A stretch of 64,000 bases of DNA, taken from the NCBI GenBank assembly GCA_020086605.1, contig JACBWW010000045.1, positions 2,380,269 to 2,444,268 of the forward strand, written 5' to 3'. This document shows, one piece after another, positions 48,169 to 59,000 of the stretch. The stretch's first letter is position 1; each line of letters opens with the position of its first letter. The notes under the pieces are model-generated. The model made no database searches. It worked only from the letters and a program-made list of their open reading frames with translations, and was not told the DNA's origin. The translations under genes and the position numbers were made by a program. Source of the DNA: Lanius collurio (taxonomy: Eukaryota > Chordata > Aves > Passeriformes > Laniidae).

Positions 48169-51067
48169 GTGAGTAGGGATTCCCCCTTCCCTGGGGCTGC
48201 CCCCGGGTCCCTCGGGGCGCTGTGGCCCCTCGGTGACCCCCACCTCTCCCCACAGCGGGCTGGCGGGCAGCGGGGTGGCCTGGAACGAGAGCCAGCACTG
48301 CCGGCTGCTGGTGCCGGAGCAGCTGCAGCTGTGCCGGCGGCACCTCGAGGTGATGCCCAGCATCGTGCGGGCTGCCCGCCGGACGCAGGCCCTGTGCCAG
48401 CAGAGCTTTGCGGACATGAGGTGGAACTGCTCCTCCATCCAGCGTGCCCCCAGCTTCGGCCCCGACCTGCTCACAGGTAAGGGATGCTCCTCCCGCCGTG
48501 CCGCCGCTACCGCTCTGTCCCGGGAGCATCCCGGGCTTGGCGGAGCGTTCCCGGGTGGTTTCTGCCTCGGATTTCTGTTTTGGAGCAAATATCCTGCCTT
48601 TATGTGGTGTTAATCCTGAGTAACTTCCATCTAGGGGAGGTGACAGACAGGAACTTCCATTTCAAACAGCTGCCAGGGCTCCGAAAGAAGCTGGGGAAGA
48701 GGTGGGGATACAGGCTGGGTACGGGCAGTGCAATACGGGGGGCCACAGGTTAAAACATAAAAACGGGGAGGCCTCGGGTTTATCCTGCTGCAAGATGAAA
48801 TAAACTCCTTGCACTGTGAGATGTGTGAGAGGAGAGGCTCACACGTCTGTGTCTGGCTGGGCGAGGAGGAAGGAAATAATCCGTGTTTTCTCCGCAGGAA
48901 CACGGGAAGCCGCCTTCGTGCACGCCCTGGCAGCAGCGGCCGTGGCGCAGGGCATCGCCCGCTCCTGCGCCTCCGGAGAGCTCCCGCTGTGCTCCTGCGG
49001 CCCCGGCCCCTCCGAGCCCCCCGCGCCCGGCTCCCGCTGGGGCGGCTGCGGGGACAACCTGAGCCACGGCCTCCAGCTCGGAGCCGCCTTCACCGACGGC
49101 TCCGCCAGAGCCGGCACCGGCGGCACGCCCGGGCTCAGGGCCGTGAACCGGCACAACGGAGCCGTGGGACGGGCGGTGGGTGCGGGACCCCCGGGGCTCT
49201 GCAGTTTGGGGTGGGGGATATGGAGCCCACCAGGGCTGCTGCAGTCCGGCATGGGGTGTATGAGCCCCTCCGGGACTCTCTAGGGGGTCACACAGTGGGT
49301 CTGAGCCCCCTGGGGCAGATGGAGCCCAGCACCCCCCGCAGCAGGGGAAGAGGTCCCTGATTTAAGGCAGCAGATGCCAGCCAGGTTTTTGGGATGTCCT
49401 GAACATCAGGAGGCAACTAAATGGTTAAAAAGTGTGTCAGCAGATACTGTCCCCCCCCCACTGCTGCCCATCCCCAGACATCCCACACCCTTTCCGCAGC
49501 CAGCACATCTGACACTTCACACCAGTACTCCCAGTTATCTGACACTTCACACCAGTACTCCCAGTGCTTCTTTCCACCCTTCTCACTGCAATCACGGCTT
49601 GTCCTGTCCCGCTCCACTGGGCTCCCCAGCTCATCCAGTCTTTTTGCTTCCATTCATTCCTGTTCCCCAGGTGAGGCTTGGGAAGCCCCCAGCCCTGCTG
49701 CCAGCTCCCATGGGAAGTTCCCCAAGGATCAGGTTCTTATTGGAAGGGATTGAAGCAGGGCTGAGCCTCTGATTGCCCCCTTATATTCAGCTCTGAGCTC
49801 TTTCATCCCTTGAAACTTCCCATGGGTGCCCTTGGGAGTCAGTCCCTGGGATTTGAGAGGCAAACTCACCTGTTCCCCTGTGCTCTGCAGGTGCTCAGGG
49901 ACTCCCTGGATACCAGGTGTAAATGCCACGGGGTTTCAGGCTCCTGCTCAGTGAAGACCTGCTGGAAAGGGCTGCCAGAACTGGATGAAATCGCCTCTGA
50001 CCTCAAATCCAGGTACCTGGCAGCCCTCAAGGTGACCCACCGGCTCGTGGGGCCCAGGAAGCAGCTGATCCCCAAGGAAGGGGATGCCAGGCCAGTGACA
50101 GAGATGGACCTGGTTTATCTCATCAACTCTCCCGACTACTGCACCCCAAACCCCCAGCTGGGCTCTCTGGGGACACAGGACAGGTAGGAAGAACCCAGCC
50201 CCTTATTCCAGGAGTGCCTGTACCGCTGGGCTTGAGCAGCCTGGGATGCTGGTGTGGATGGGCTGGGGTGAGCTTGCAGCAGATCCCTGAATCTCTGAAT
50301 CCCTGTCTTGTGAGATCCCACCTGCACTGCTGGGTCCAAGTCTGGGGACCTCAACACAAGACAAAAACGGACTTGTTGGAACAAGCCCAGAGGAGGCCTC
50401 GGAGCTGCTCTCAGGGCTGGAGCCTCTGCACTGGAGCCAGGCTGGGGGGAGCTGGGGGTGCTAGAGCTGCCTGGAGAAGAGACAGATCCAGAGAGAGCTC
50501 AGAGACCTTTCTGGAGCCTAAAAGGGCTGCAGGAGAGCTGGAGAGGGACTTGGGACAAGGGATGGAGGGACAGGACACAGGGAATGGCTTCCCACTGACA
50601 GGTTTAGATGGGGTGGTGGGAAGGAATTCTTGTCTGTGTGGCTGGGGAGGCCCTGGCACAGGGTGCCCAGAGAAGCTGTGGCTGCCCCATCCCTGGAAGC
50701 ATCCAAGGCCAGGCTGGACGAGGCTTGGAGCACCCTGGGATAGTGGAAAGTGTCCCTGCTCGTGGCAGGGGTGTGATCTTGAAGGTCCCTTCCAACCCAA
50801 CCATTCCATGATTCCATGATCCTGCTACCTCCTGCTCTGGGAGAGGCCAGAGCCTAGGAGGGCAGGTCCCCAGGTGCCACATGTCTCCCCAGGCCGTGCA
50901 ACAGGAGCTCCGTGGGCAGTGACAGCTGTGACCTGCTGTGCTGTGGCCGTGGCTACAACACCTACACGGAGGAGGTGACGGAGCGCTGCCACTGCCGCTA
51001 CCGCTGGTGCTGCTCCGTGGTGTGCAGGCGCTGCCGGCGCAGCCTGCAGAGGCACGTCTGCAAATGA
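48098..51067 (+). CDS. WNT11B: Secreted Wnt ligand, WNT11 subfamily (WNT11B)
   Basis: Five exons (48098-48168, 48256-48476, 48898-49175, 49891-50183, 50893-51067) encode 345 residues; human WNT11 has 354. A signal peptide spans residues 1 to about 20. The mature part has 24 cysteines in Wnt spacing, the lipid-modified serine motif CHGVSGSC (Ser206), the WNCSS motif, and the family end in CxCxxxWCCxVxCRRC and VCK. It resembles WNT11 in [20 protein letters not shown] and [18 protein letters not shown]11 ligands act mostly through non-canonical Wnt signalling in cell movement and early axis formation. Because it lies beside EDA and IGBP1 rather than in the 11q13.5-type block, it is assigned to WNT11B, the paralogue present in birds, frogs and fish and absent from mammals. 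All splice sites keep frame. The whole gene spans only 3 kb. Confidence 0.93.
48256..48476 (+). CDS. WNT11B: WNT11B exon 2
   Basis: A 221-nt exon after an 87-bp intron, acceptor ccccacag, donor gtaagg. It carries the first four conserved cysteines, a glycosylation sequon at NES and the ADMRWNCSS signature of the Wnt family. Confidence 0.93.
48477..48897 (+). other. WNT11B: WNT11B intron 2
   Basis: A 421-bp intron. I see no repeats or other features in it. Confidence 0.85.
48898..49175 (+). CDS. WNT11B: WNT11B exon 3
   Basis: A 278-nt, very GC-rich exon, acceptor tccgcag, donor gtgggt. It encodes [20 protein letters not shown], the CSCGP motif and [10 protein letters not shown]. The part after AAFTDGS, rich in Gly, Ala and Thr, differs from the lysine-containing stretch of WNT11. 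Confidence 0.92.
49176..49890 (+). other. WNT11B: WNT11B intron 3
   Basis: A 715-bp intron with a two-copy 30-bp tandem duplication at 49509-49566. Nothing else is recognisable. Confidence 0.85.
49509..49566. repeat. 30-bp tandem duplication in WNT11B intron 3
   Basis: Two adjacent copies of a unit starting ctgacacttcacaccagtac, identical over at least 26 bp, which points to a recent duplication. Confidence 0.85.
49891..50183 (+). CDS. WNT11B: WNT11B exon 4 (lipidation motif)
   Basis: A 293-nt exon from gctctgcag to gtagga. It contains [11 protein letters not shown] with the palmitoleoylated serine needed for secretion and Frizzled binding, followed by [10 protein letters not shown] and the [12 protein letters not shown] segment typical of WNT11. 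Confidence 0.95.
50184..50892 (+). other. WNT11B: WNT11B intron 4
   Basis: A 709-bp intron, most of which is one CR1 fragment (50335-50822) in sense orientation. Confidence 0.88.
50335..50822 (+). mobile_element. CR1 LINE fragment (about 490 bp)
   Basis: The longest CR1 copy in the window, sense, in WNT11B intron 4. It begins in the caagtctggggacctcaaca block and ends in doubled ttccatgattccatgat. Confidence 0.9.
50893..51067 (+). CDS. WNT11B: WNT11B exon 5 (C-terminal cysteine-rich domain)
   Basis: The terminal exon, acceptor ctccccag, with TGA at 51065-51067. It encodes 11 of the 24 cysteines, including [20 protein letters not shown] and the [10 protein letters not shown] finger that contacts Frizzled. 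Confidence 0.95.
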
Positions 51068-52020
51068 GGAGGAGAATTCATGCTGGCACCCACCAGGCAC
51101 GGCTGGACACCAGGAGCCCATCCCAAGGGGTGCCCCCAGCAAGGAGGAGGCTCTGCAGGAAGCTTTGTCTCTCATGGAAAACTTCAGACTGAGAGATTTT
51201 GGGAAGTCTCTGGTCCCTTCCAACCCAGACCTCAGGGCAGGACAAAGCTGCCCTCCTGCAGCTGGTCAGTGGCCAGCCCTCTGTCTCCAGCTGGGAGAAG
51301 CCATTGATTGTTCCACAGGCCCCTTTGTCCTGGGGGAATGGGGACCCTGGGCTGCCATTGTCCCTTTGCAGGGGGATTCTGACAGCGGCCTGAAAGGCAG
51401 GAGTGATGGATGGGAGGGGGTAGAGTTATCCACTGGGAGAAGGCTGCAGGGATGGAGCACTGCTTTGGGTGAGGGGCTCAGGGGCAGCTCCTTTGGGAAC
51501 AGGATTCTGCTGTGGGCTCATCCAGGATGCTCCTCCTCAGGGGAAAACACTGCTCCGGTGCCCTTTGCAGCCTCCCATTTGCACAGAGATGGTGCTGCTC
51601 TCACTGATGGCAGAGACACCAGGGGCAGGAGAGGTCCTGGGGGCTGCCAAAACTGGGCAGCCTGGCAAACCCACACCTGCCAGGGGTGTGTTACCTGGGC
51701 AGCCTGGCATGCCCCACCTGACCATGTGTTAGCAACCCAGCCATGGCATTGCTGTAGCTTCTGTCCCCATGTCGGAGGTGGGAGCCCACTCAATACGGGA
51801 AATTCTCGTGGCTTGTCCTTCCTGCCCCTCCTTCTGGCCCACTGAGGTCTTAGCCCACTCCTTCCACCCCTCAGGACCAGGTGTGTTGGAATTCTGGCCT
51901 GGAGAGGGGACAGGACTCCAGGGCCTTGGGGAAGCAAGAAAGAACCTTTAGTTCTGTACTTCCTGTAAGTGGGATTCTGGTGTGTGATTTTAAATAAATG
52001 TATTATAAATATGTTATAAC
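51068..52020 (+). other. WNT11B: WNT11B 3' untranslated region (probable)
   Basis: About 0.95 kb between the stop codon and the first AATAAA. It is unique sequence with no repeat. Confidence 0.6.
51993..51998 (+). terminator. WNT11B: Poly(A) signal AATAAA, probable WNT11B 3' end
   Basis: A canonical AATAAA within taaataaatgtattataaat, followed by the GT-rich and T-rich element ctgtgccttgttttct. Confidence 0.65.
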
Positions 52021-52589
52021 TCTCTGTGCCTTGTTTTCTAGGACAATCTTTCCTCCCTGTCCTTCCCAGCTGGTCCTGGAGAAAGAGAGGCTGTATCCCT
52101 GTGTCCATAAAGCCCCATGTCCATATTTTTCCTTACACGTATCTGAGGGCCAGCTCACTTTCAACTTTCTGCTTCTCACTGGCCCAGATTTGCCTTTAAT
52201 TACAGATCCTAGCCAGCCTCATCCCCTGCTGCCTCCAGGTCTCCAGCTGCCTGGGATTCAGGGCAGGTGCTGTAAACTGCTGCAGTCCAGGGTTATTTTC
52301 TGATCCCTGGGAATGCGGGCTGGACTAGCCAAGGGGGTGTGTGAACAGCAAGGGGTTGGGAATGAAGGATGGGGGCTCCCACATTTCCCTTGGTGGAATC
52401 TGGCCTAGAGCTTGAATGGGATGAGATTCCTGCTGGTGCAGCCTTAAGAGAGAAAGGGTGAGGCCAAACAAGTGCAGGAGAGACTCCACAGCACCAGGAG
52501 GACAGGTAAATGGGATGGGAATCTTCGTGTGGGTTTCTGCAGCTCCCAGCGTTGCCTGAAGGCTCCAGCAGCTCCGCTTTATTTTTCTG

Positions 52590-52990
52590 AATGACTCCAT
52601 TGACTGGAGTTGGCCGCCCTGAGCCCGAGCCCAGCTGGGCGATTACTCATTTCCATATCCATTCCATCATTTTTAATGGTCTCTGCTGGGCCACGGAATC
52701 AATTAATGAGCTTTTCTTGTAAAACATCCCCTCCCCTTAATGTGCTCCAGGTTTCTGTGCGAGCAGGGAAGGAGTAGGAGGTGGCTCGAGAGGATTCCGG
52801 GGCTGGAAGTTGCGCCCGAGCTCAGGGAGTGCCAGGAGGGAGTTAACCCTCGTTATCAGTTGTTAATGTGCCATTGACTGGCTCTGCCGGCTGCCATCTC
52901 CCTTCCCAGAGCGCCTGGAAAACCGCAGCTGCCCAAGGCCAAAAGCTATCTCTAGTTTTCCTTTTAAAATGCAATTAGGGGTCAGCGCCC
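52590..52990. promoter_or_regulatory. Candidate conserved noncoding element between WNT11B and IGBP1
   Basis: Repeat-free block containing tcaattaatgag, catttttaatgg, gttatcagttgttaatg and the E-box cagctg. It lies about 0.6 kb after the WNT11B poly(A) site. Conservation is not shown. Confidence 0.3.
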
Positions 52991-54136
52991 GGCATTCCTA
53001 AGGAAAAGGTGTTGCAGCGGCCAGGCTGCAAAACAGCCGCAGTTTCCGTGTCCGGAAGGCTGCAGGCACTAAATTAGGATTGCTTCGATGCCTTCCCTCC
53101 GTCCACCTCCCAGCGCATCCCAGATCACAGAGAGGTGACACCAGCAGGGGCTTCGAACTCCGCCAAGCATTGCAAAACGAGCTGGTGAGAGGAAAGTAAA
53201 AAATCGGGAAGGATCTTGTGGAGAACTCCAGCCAGGAGGGTGGGAAATGTGATTTGCATTTGGTAACTACAAACATGCAGCGCCTGGGGGAGAGAAGAGG
53301 AGCCACAATAGCAAGGAATGCCCAGGGGAGCCGTCGGGATCCCTCCTAGAGAGGTGCCGTTGGAATTTCTGCCTGGGAAAAAGGCAGGGTCAAGTGCTGA
53401 ATATGCAGAATCCACTCCTCCTCTCCCTCCTTGACTCCAAGCCCGCCAGGGAAGAGCTGGGAAAAGACTGGAGGGGTCACTGTGCAGCCGGAATCCTGCG
53501 GGAAATGGGAAGGCGCCGGAATTAGCTGGAGAGTGCAAAGGGTCAGGCTGGCAGGGGGTGACAGCTCTGTGACAAGGCTCTCAGTGGGAGCAGCTGGGAT
53601 CCGGGCCCACACCTGGAATTAGCAGGGATGTGAGATCTGCAGGGCTGGGAGCATCCCCCAGGAACCCGGAGCCAGAGGATGGATGCAGTGGGAATGATCC
53701 CTGTGTTTTCCCCAGGGGTTCTAAGGGAGTAACGTTGGTGTGAACGCCGTTATTTGTTGCTGGTAAAACTTTTGCAAACAACGAAGTCTGGAGGAAGGGG
53801 AGTGCTTTTCGTGGATTCTTTTGCTTTTGCTGTTAAAACACTGGTTTATTTATTTTCGCTTTTATTTCTTTCTTCATTGAGGGACGCTGCATAACTCATT
53901 CCAGGAGGGTAATCCGAGCAAGGGCAACAAACTGTTTGTAATTAAGTATTTTGGAGGAAGGATGACTCTGTGTTCGAGGATGTGTCGGGACACTTCTTCT
54001 GCACAGCCCTGGATTGCAGCTCCCACTGGACTGTGGATCAGGACCTGCCTGCACCTGCTTTCCTTTGTGCTGCTCACAGAACTGAGCCAGAAGCAGGAGA
54101 AAGCCCAGAATGGGGCTCAGCTGTGGATCAGCTTCT

Positions 54137-54260
54137 CACAGAATCAGGGAGTCCCGGAATGGTTTGGTTTGAAGGGACCTTAGATCTCACCCAGTTCCAC
54201 CCCCTGGCATGAGCAGGGAACGTCCCACTAGCCCAGGTTGCCCCAAGCCCCGTCCAACCC
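54137..54260 (-). mobile_element. CR1 LINE fragment, antisense
   Basis: From cagaatcagggagtcccgga to ccccgtccaaccc. Confidence 0.85.
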
Positions 54261-54634
54261 GCACGGCTGGGAGTATTTGGGGGATGTTGCTGTGACCTTT
54301 GGGATGGTTGGTCCGTGCACCATCGCACCACAAGACACACACATGAGTAAACGCCTGTATTTAAGGAAAAACCCTTCCCTCTCTGTTCTCCTTTATTCCT
54401 GGGCTGTTCAGCAGTGTTGTGGTGCTCTAAGGACGACAAACAAAAACAGGGATTGTCCGCCTGGGGATCTTCAGCTGAGGGACAGGGACAAACAGGGGTG
54501 AGTAAGAGCTGTGAGACCCGAGGGGGAACCAGCTGCAGCCTGAGGAATTTTGGGTGTAGATGGAAGGTCAGTTCTGAAAGGGGCTGCGGGGGGTTAGGAG
54601 GAGAAGCAGCTCTCCATCACTCCAAGACACACGG

Positions 54635-54780
54635 GCAGGGACACCTTCCACTATCCCAGGTTGCTCCAAGCCCCGTCCAGCCTGGCCTTGGACATTCCCA
54701 GGGATGGGGCAGCCACAGCTTCTCTGGGAAATCCGTTCCAAGGCCTCCCCACCCTCACAGGGAAGGATTTGAATTCTCCC
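54635..54780 (-). mobile_element. CR1 LINE fragment, antisense
   Basis: Interior part of the CR1 3' region (gggcagggacaccttccact to gggaaggatttgaattctcc) without its terminal bases. Confidence 0.8.
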
Positions 54781-55479
54781 AGGCTGGGCAGCCATTCCAG
54801 TGAGGGGGGAGCCTTGGGACTCTCTCCTCTGCAGAGCAGACACTGACACGGCCATGAGTGACCCTGGGGCTGCCATCCCGCTGGGAATATCCAGGAGATC
54901 CTCCCATCAGCCCAGACTTGGGGAGAGACAGGTTTTGAGGACCCACAGCGCTCCTGGGCTCTGTGAGTAACTGTTTATTGCACAATCTGACACAGGCATG
55001 AAGAAAACAAACAGAATAAATAATAAACTGAGTCATCTTCAAAGGCTGAGTTAGAATTACTCAGCAGTAACGAGCAGCAGTAGTGGTTGCTACATCCCTA
55101 CTTTGCTCACAGGCAGGTCAATCACCTGCATTTCTAAGGGAAATAACCTGCTCCTAAAAACATAAATTTAACCCTAACCTGCCCTATGCTTCGTTGAATT
55201 TTAGAGATTTTAGGAGCGAAATAAATTAAAAAGAAAGGAGAAAAGTCGCATGTCCCACTTGTACTGCAGAAAGAATAGACAAAATAGGAAGGCACTATGC
55301 TCAGACAAATACATTTATATTTATTGACATCCAGCACTGCACTACCAAAGATCTCCACTGTGTACGCCTTTTATACAGCGGGAGAACGAATGCTTTCTGC
55401 CAAATTATCTTAATTATCCACATTTTTTCCCACTTTCCCAGACACCATCCCAGTGCTCCCTGCCAGGACCCGTGCGAGC

Positions 55480-55847
55480 CGGTGCGCCAGGCAGGACCTG
55501 GCAGGGAAAAGAGTGGAGGTCTGTGAGGGCCCCCGGCCGCGCCGAGCCGTGCCTGCCCGCCGAGGGGGTCCCGGAAGGCTCCACAGCCGCGGGGCGAGCC
55601 CGGGGCCGTCACGGCGCCCACCGGGGCCGCGGCCTCTCAGCCTGCCCTCACCAGCATGGCGGCGCCGTGTCCCGGCTGTGTCTGCGCCCTCCCCAAGATG
55701 GCGCCCGTCGTTGTTACAGCAGTGACCTTCCCAAGATGGCGCCCCGTGTTGTTTTTACGGGAGTGACCTCCTCAAGATGGCGGTCGGGGCGGGTACGGTC
55801 GCTCCGGATCATGCCGGAAGTGGCGGCGGCGCCGTTCCGGGCCCATA
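55480..55847 (+). promoter_or_regulatory. IGBP1: CpG-rich promoter of IGBP1 with repeated YY1-type motifs
   Basis: The sequence turns sharply CpG-rich at about 55480. It carries AAGATGGCG at 55695, 55733 and 55774, and further ATGGCGGC-type motifs at 55656 and over the start codon at 55848. These match the YY1 motif common at TATA-less housekeeping promoters. No TATA box is seen. Confidence 0.7.
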
Positions 55848-56035
55848 ATGGCGGAGGCGGGCGCGGGCGGCCCCCGGCTGGCGGAGCTGCTGGCGTTGGG
55901 GCAGCGGCTCTGGGACGAGCTGGAGGCCAGCACCGAGCCCTCCTCGGGAGCCCCGGCCGTGCAGGAGAAGGTGCGCCAGGGGCTGGACGCGCTGCAGCGG
56001 GCGGCGGCCATGGTGGCGCAGCTGGAGCTGTTCAG
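55848..56035 (+). CDS. IGBP1: IGBP1 exon 1
   Basis: A 188-nt coding part, donor gtgagc, phase 2. It encodes [20 protein letters not shown] and helices through VAQLELF. It is strongly GC-rich, continuous with the promoter CpG island. Confidence 0.95.
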
Positions 56036-59000
56036 GTGAGCGCAGGGGACGCGTCTGAGGGAGACAGCGAAAGTCCCCGGCCAGGGCAGAGGTAGGGCGG
56101 GAGTGGGACAGAATCGCAGAATCACTGAGGTTGGGAAAGATCTCCAAGACCATCGAGGCCAACCTGTGACCGATCCCCACCTTGTCACCAGCCCAGAGCA
56201 CTGAGCGCCACATCCAGTCCTTCCTTGGACACCTCCAGGAGTGGGGACTCCAAACCTCCCTGGGCAGCCCCTTCCTAGTGCCTGACCTCCCTTTCCATGC
56301 AGAAATTCCTCCCGATGTCCAACCTGAGCCTCCCCTGGCCCAGCCTGAGGCCGTTCCCTCTCCTCCTGTCCCTGTTCCCTGGGAGCAGAGCCCGACCCCC
56401 CTGAGCCCCCTCCTGTCAGGGAGTTGTGCAGAGCCACAAGGTCCCCCCTGAGCCTCCTTTGCTCCAGGCTGAGCCCCCCCAGCTCCCTCAGCCGCCCCTC
56501 ACAGGATGACTCCAACCCATTTCCCATCTCCATTCCTTTTCCTGAACTCCCTGGTCTCTCCCTCGCAGCGAGAACGAGGAGCTGGAGGAAATCGCTTCGG
56601 CCGACCTGAAATTTATGCTGCTGCCGGCGCTTCTGGGAGCCCTGACGCTGAAGCAGGTGGACCTGAGCAGGAGAAGGGAGCACCTGGAGTCTGCCCGGGA
56701 GCACTTCCTGCGCTTCCTCAGGCTCTGCAGGAACTACGGGCTGGGGTCTTTCCAGCTGTCCCCCAGCACCTCCAGCCAGGAGGGAGCCGGGAGCCCCTCG
56801 GCCCCCCGGGACCCCTCCCAGCCCAACCTGGTGGCCATGGCCATGAGCAGGACAGCCAAAATTGAAAGGTGGGCTCTGTGCAGTGGGAAGGGCTTTGGGA
56901 ATGGGTCTGGGAGGAGTGGGAACCTGAGGCAGCGCAGGGTTGGGCATTGGAATAATTGGTCTTCAAATGCTTATTTTAAGAGATGCAGCTCATTGTTTAG
57001 TAGGTAGGGCTGGGGAGGGGCATTTGTGTCTCCAGTTTCTGGTCGCTGAGGAAAAACTGCTCAAAAACCTATAATTAGCTCTTTAATCTTTAATAAGTAA
57101 TCTTACCATTAGTTATTTAATCACTGCTGGCAGCATAAAGGCTTCCAAATTGGTGATTTCCTACCAGTGGGTTCATTAGAGCTTGAAAAGGAGGTGGTTG
57201 ATGCCTTTGGTGCTTTGGTTGGGATTTTGGCCACTGAATTGCTCATTATGGCAACACTGGAGGGTCCAAACTGGGCTGGACCTGCTTAAATTGGGTAGAA
57301 AAATGTAGAAAAATACGATTTATGTTCTAATTGGGAAGGGTTTCTTGTTTAGAATTACTCTTTTGTGCTCCTTGTCCTCTCATCTCCCCAAGGTTCTTGG
57401 TTCTTATTGTTCATTCTTCAGGTGCCAATAACTGAGGGAAGGAGAACACAAGGATTTAGTTTGGAAGTGTTTTACAGGAGTAGTTTCCCCTTTGCTAACT
57501 AATTCCTGAAAAAGTAAAAATAAATTTAGCTTGGAAGTTTGTTATGTAGGGAGTTCTCCCCTTTAATAACTAATTCCTAAATAGGTCAAAAAGTCAAAAC
57601 TATATTAAAAAAAACCCAAACACCTGCACACACAAAGCCACCTGAGACAGAAGCTGGAAAGGTGTTTTATTCTGTTTGTATGACATGGAATCAACTCAAA
57701 CCAGCCATTCCATGGTTTTTTCAGTCCTGCTTTCTCCAGGAGACTGATGTTTCTAGTCTTGCCTGATTTTACCAGGAAGGCTTCAATTTCCAGGGATTCC
57801 TCTATGTTTGGGAGAAGAATAAAACTGTTGGGGCCCTTCTGAATTTAATGTCATTTTACAGCTGCTTTTAACAGACAGGAGAAGCAGAAATTCCAACAGG
57901 AACCAGCACAACCTCCAGGAAATTTTGTTGAACCTCTCAGAAAGGGTAGTAAAGACACCAGGGCTGGGCTGGGCTGGAGAAAAATGATCCCATGATCTGA
58001 TTTTGCTCTGTTTGAGCCAGATACAAACAGAAGAAGGAGCTGGAGAACAAATTGGCCTCCATGAGCAGCTCTGTGGAGAGTGGCACAGCAGATGAGGATC
58101 AGATCCGGGAATTTTACATCCTCCAGATCCAGAAATGGGTCGGCACCAGCCTGGAGGAGATTGAGAGCATCGAGCAGGAGCTGGTGATCCTGAAGAGCAG
58201 GGATACAGCCAGGCAGGTGAGGGAGCTCTCCTGGAATCTGGGTGCTGTGGGATGGGCATGGTGGGATGAATCCACGAGGAATTCAGTGGCAGAGTTGGAG
58301 TTTTATTCAGTGGTTTCCCAGCTGGAATTGAGCTTGATCACAGCATGAGCTGGTGGGGTTTCCTTCATTCTGAATTCTGAGTTTTGGGCCAGGTTCTGCT
58401 GCCACATGTTTCCCATAGTCCTGGCCTTCTGGAATGCTGGAGCTTGGAATATTGGAGTTGAACTGGGCTGGGCAAAGGCTTTTTCTGGGTTCTGCAGATC
58501 CATAACTCTGAAGAACAGTTGAATTTGGGAATTAAAATAAGACCCTTGTGGTTTCTGTCAAGCCTCCACTCCTGGTCTGCAGCTTGCCTGGCTGTTATCA
58601 GCCCTTTTGGAGTGATATTTCCCCAGAACTGCAGTCTCTGTGCAGAACGTTGTGTCCAGGATTTCTGTGACCTGGGATGTCTGCTGGGAACAGTGGCTCC
58701 TGATGTGCTGGCACAGCCCCCTGGCAGGGCTGGCTGAGGGGGTCATTTTTGGCACTGTGGGACTCAGCTCCTCCGAGGTGTCCTGGAGATGCCGTGAAGT
58801 GACGAGCTGGGAATGCTCCACTGGAACAATAATCAACATTTCCTGCTCTGCTCTGAGCCAGCCCTGGCAGCTCTGCTCTGACCCCAGCAGGTGACACAGA
58901 GGCACAGGAAGTGATTCCTGTACAGGCACAGTTGGAATTCCTGATTTAAACCAAATTCAGGCCTGGGGTGTTGCTCTGAGAACTGAGGTGTTTCTCCTCT

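Larger units (their letters stand above)
52021..55450. other. Intergenic, WNT11B to IGBP1
   Basis: About 3.4 kb. It includes a unique block with TAAT and E-box-like motifs near 52590-52990 and two antisense CR1 fragments (54137-54260, 54635-54780). An AT-rich stretch follows at 54960-55400. No gene is supported on either strand. Confidence 0.65.

Noticed and set aside
55772..56947. A 391-codon open frame on the - strand across IGBP1 exons 1-2
   Set aside because: It is the shadow of the IGBP1 exons and of the CR1 copy in intron 1; the + strand frame has splice sites and full family match.
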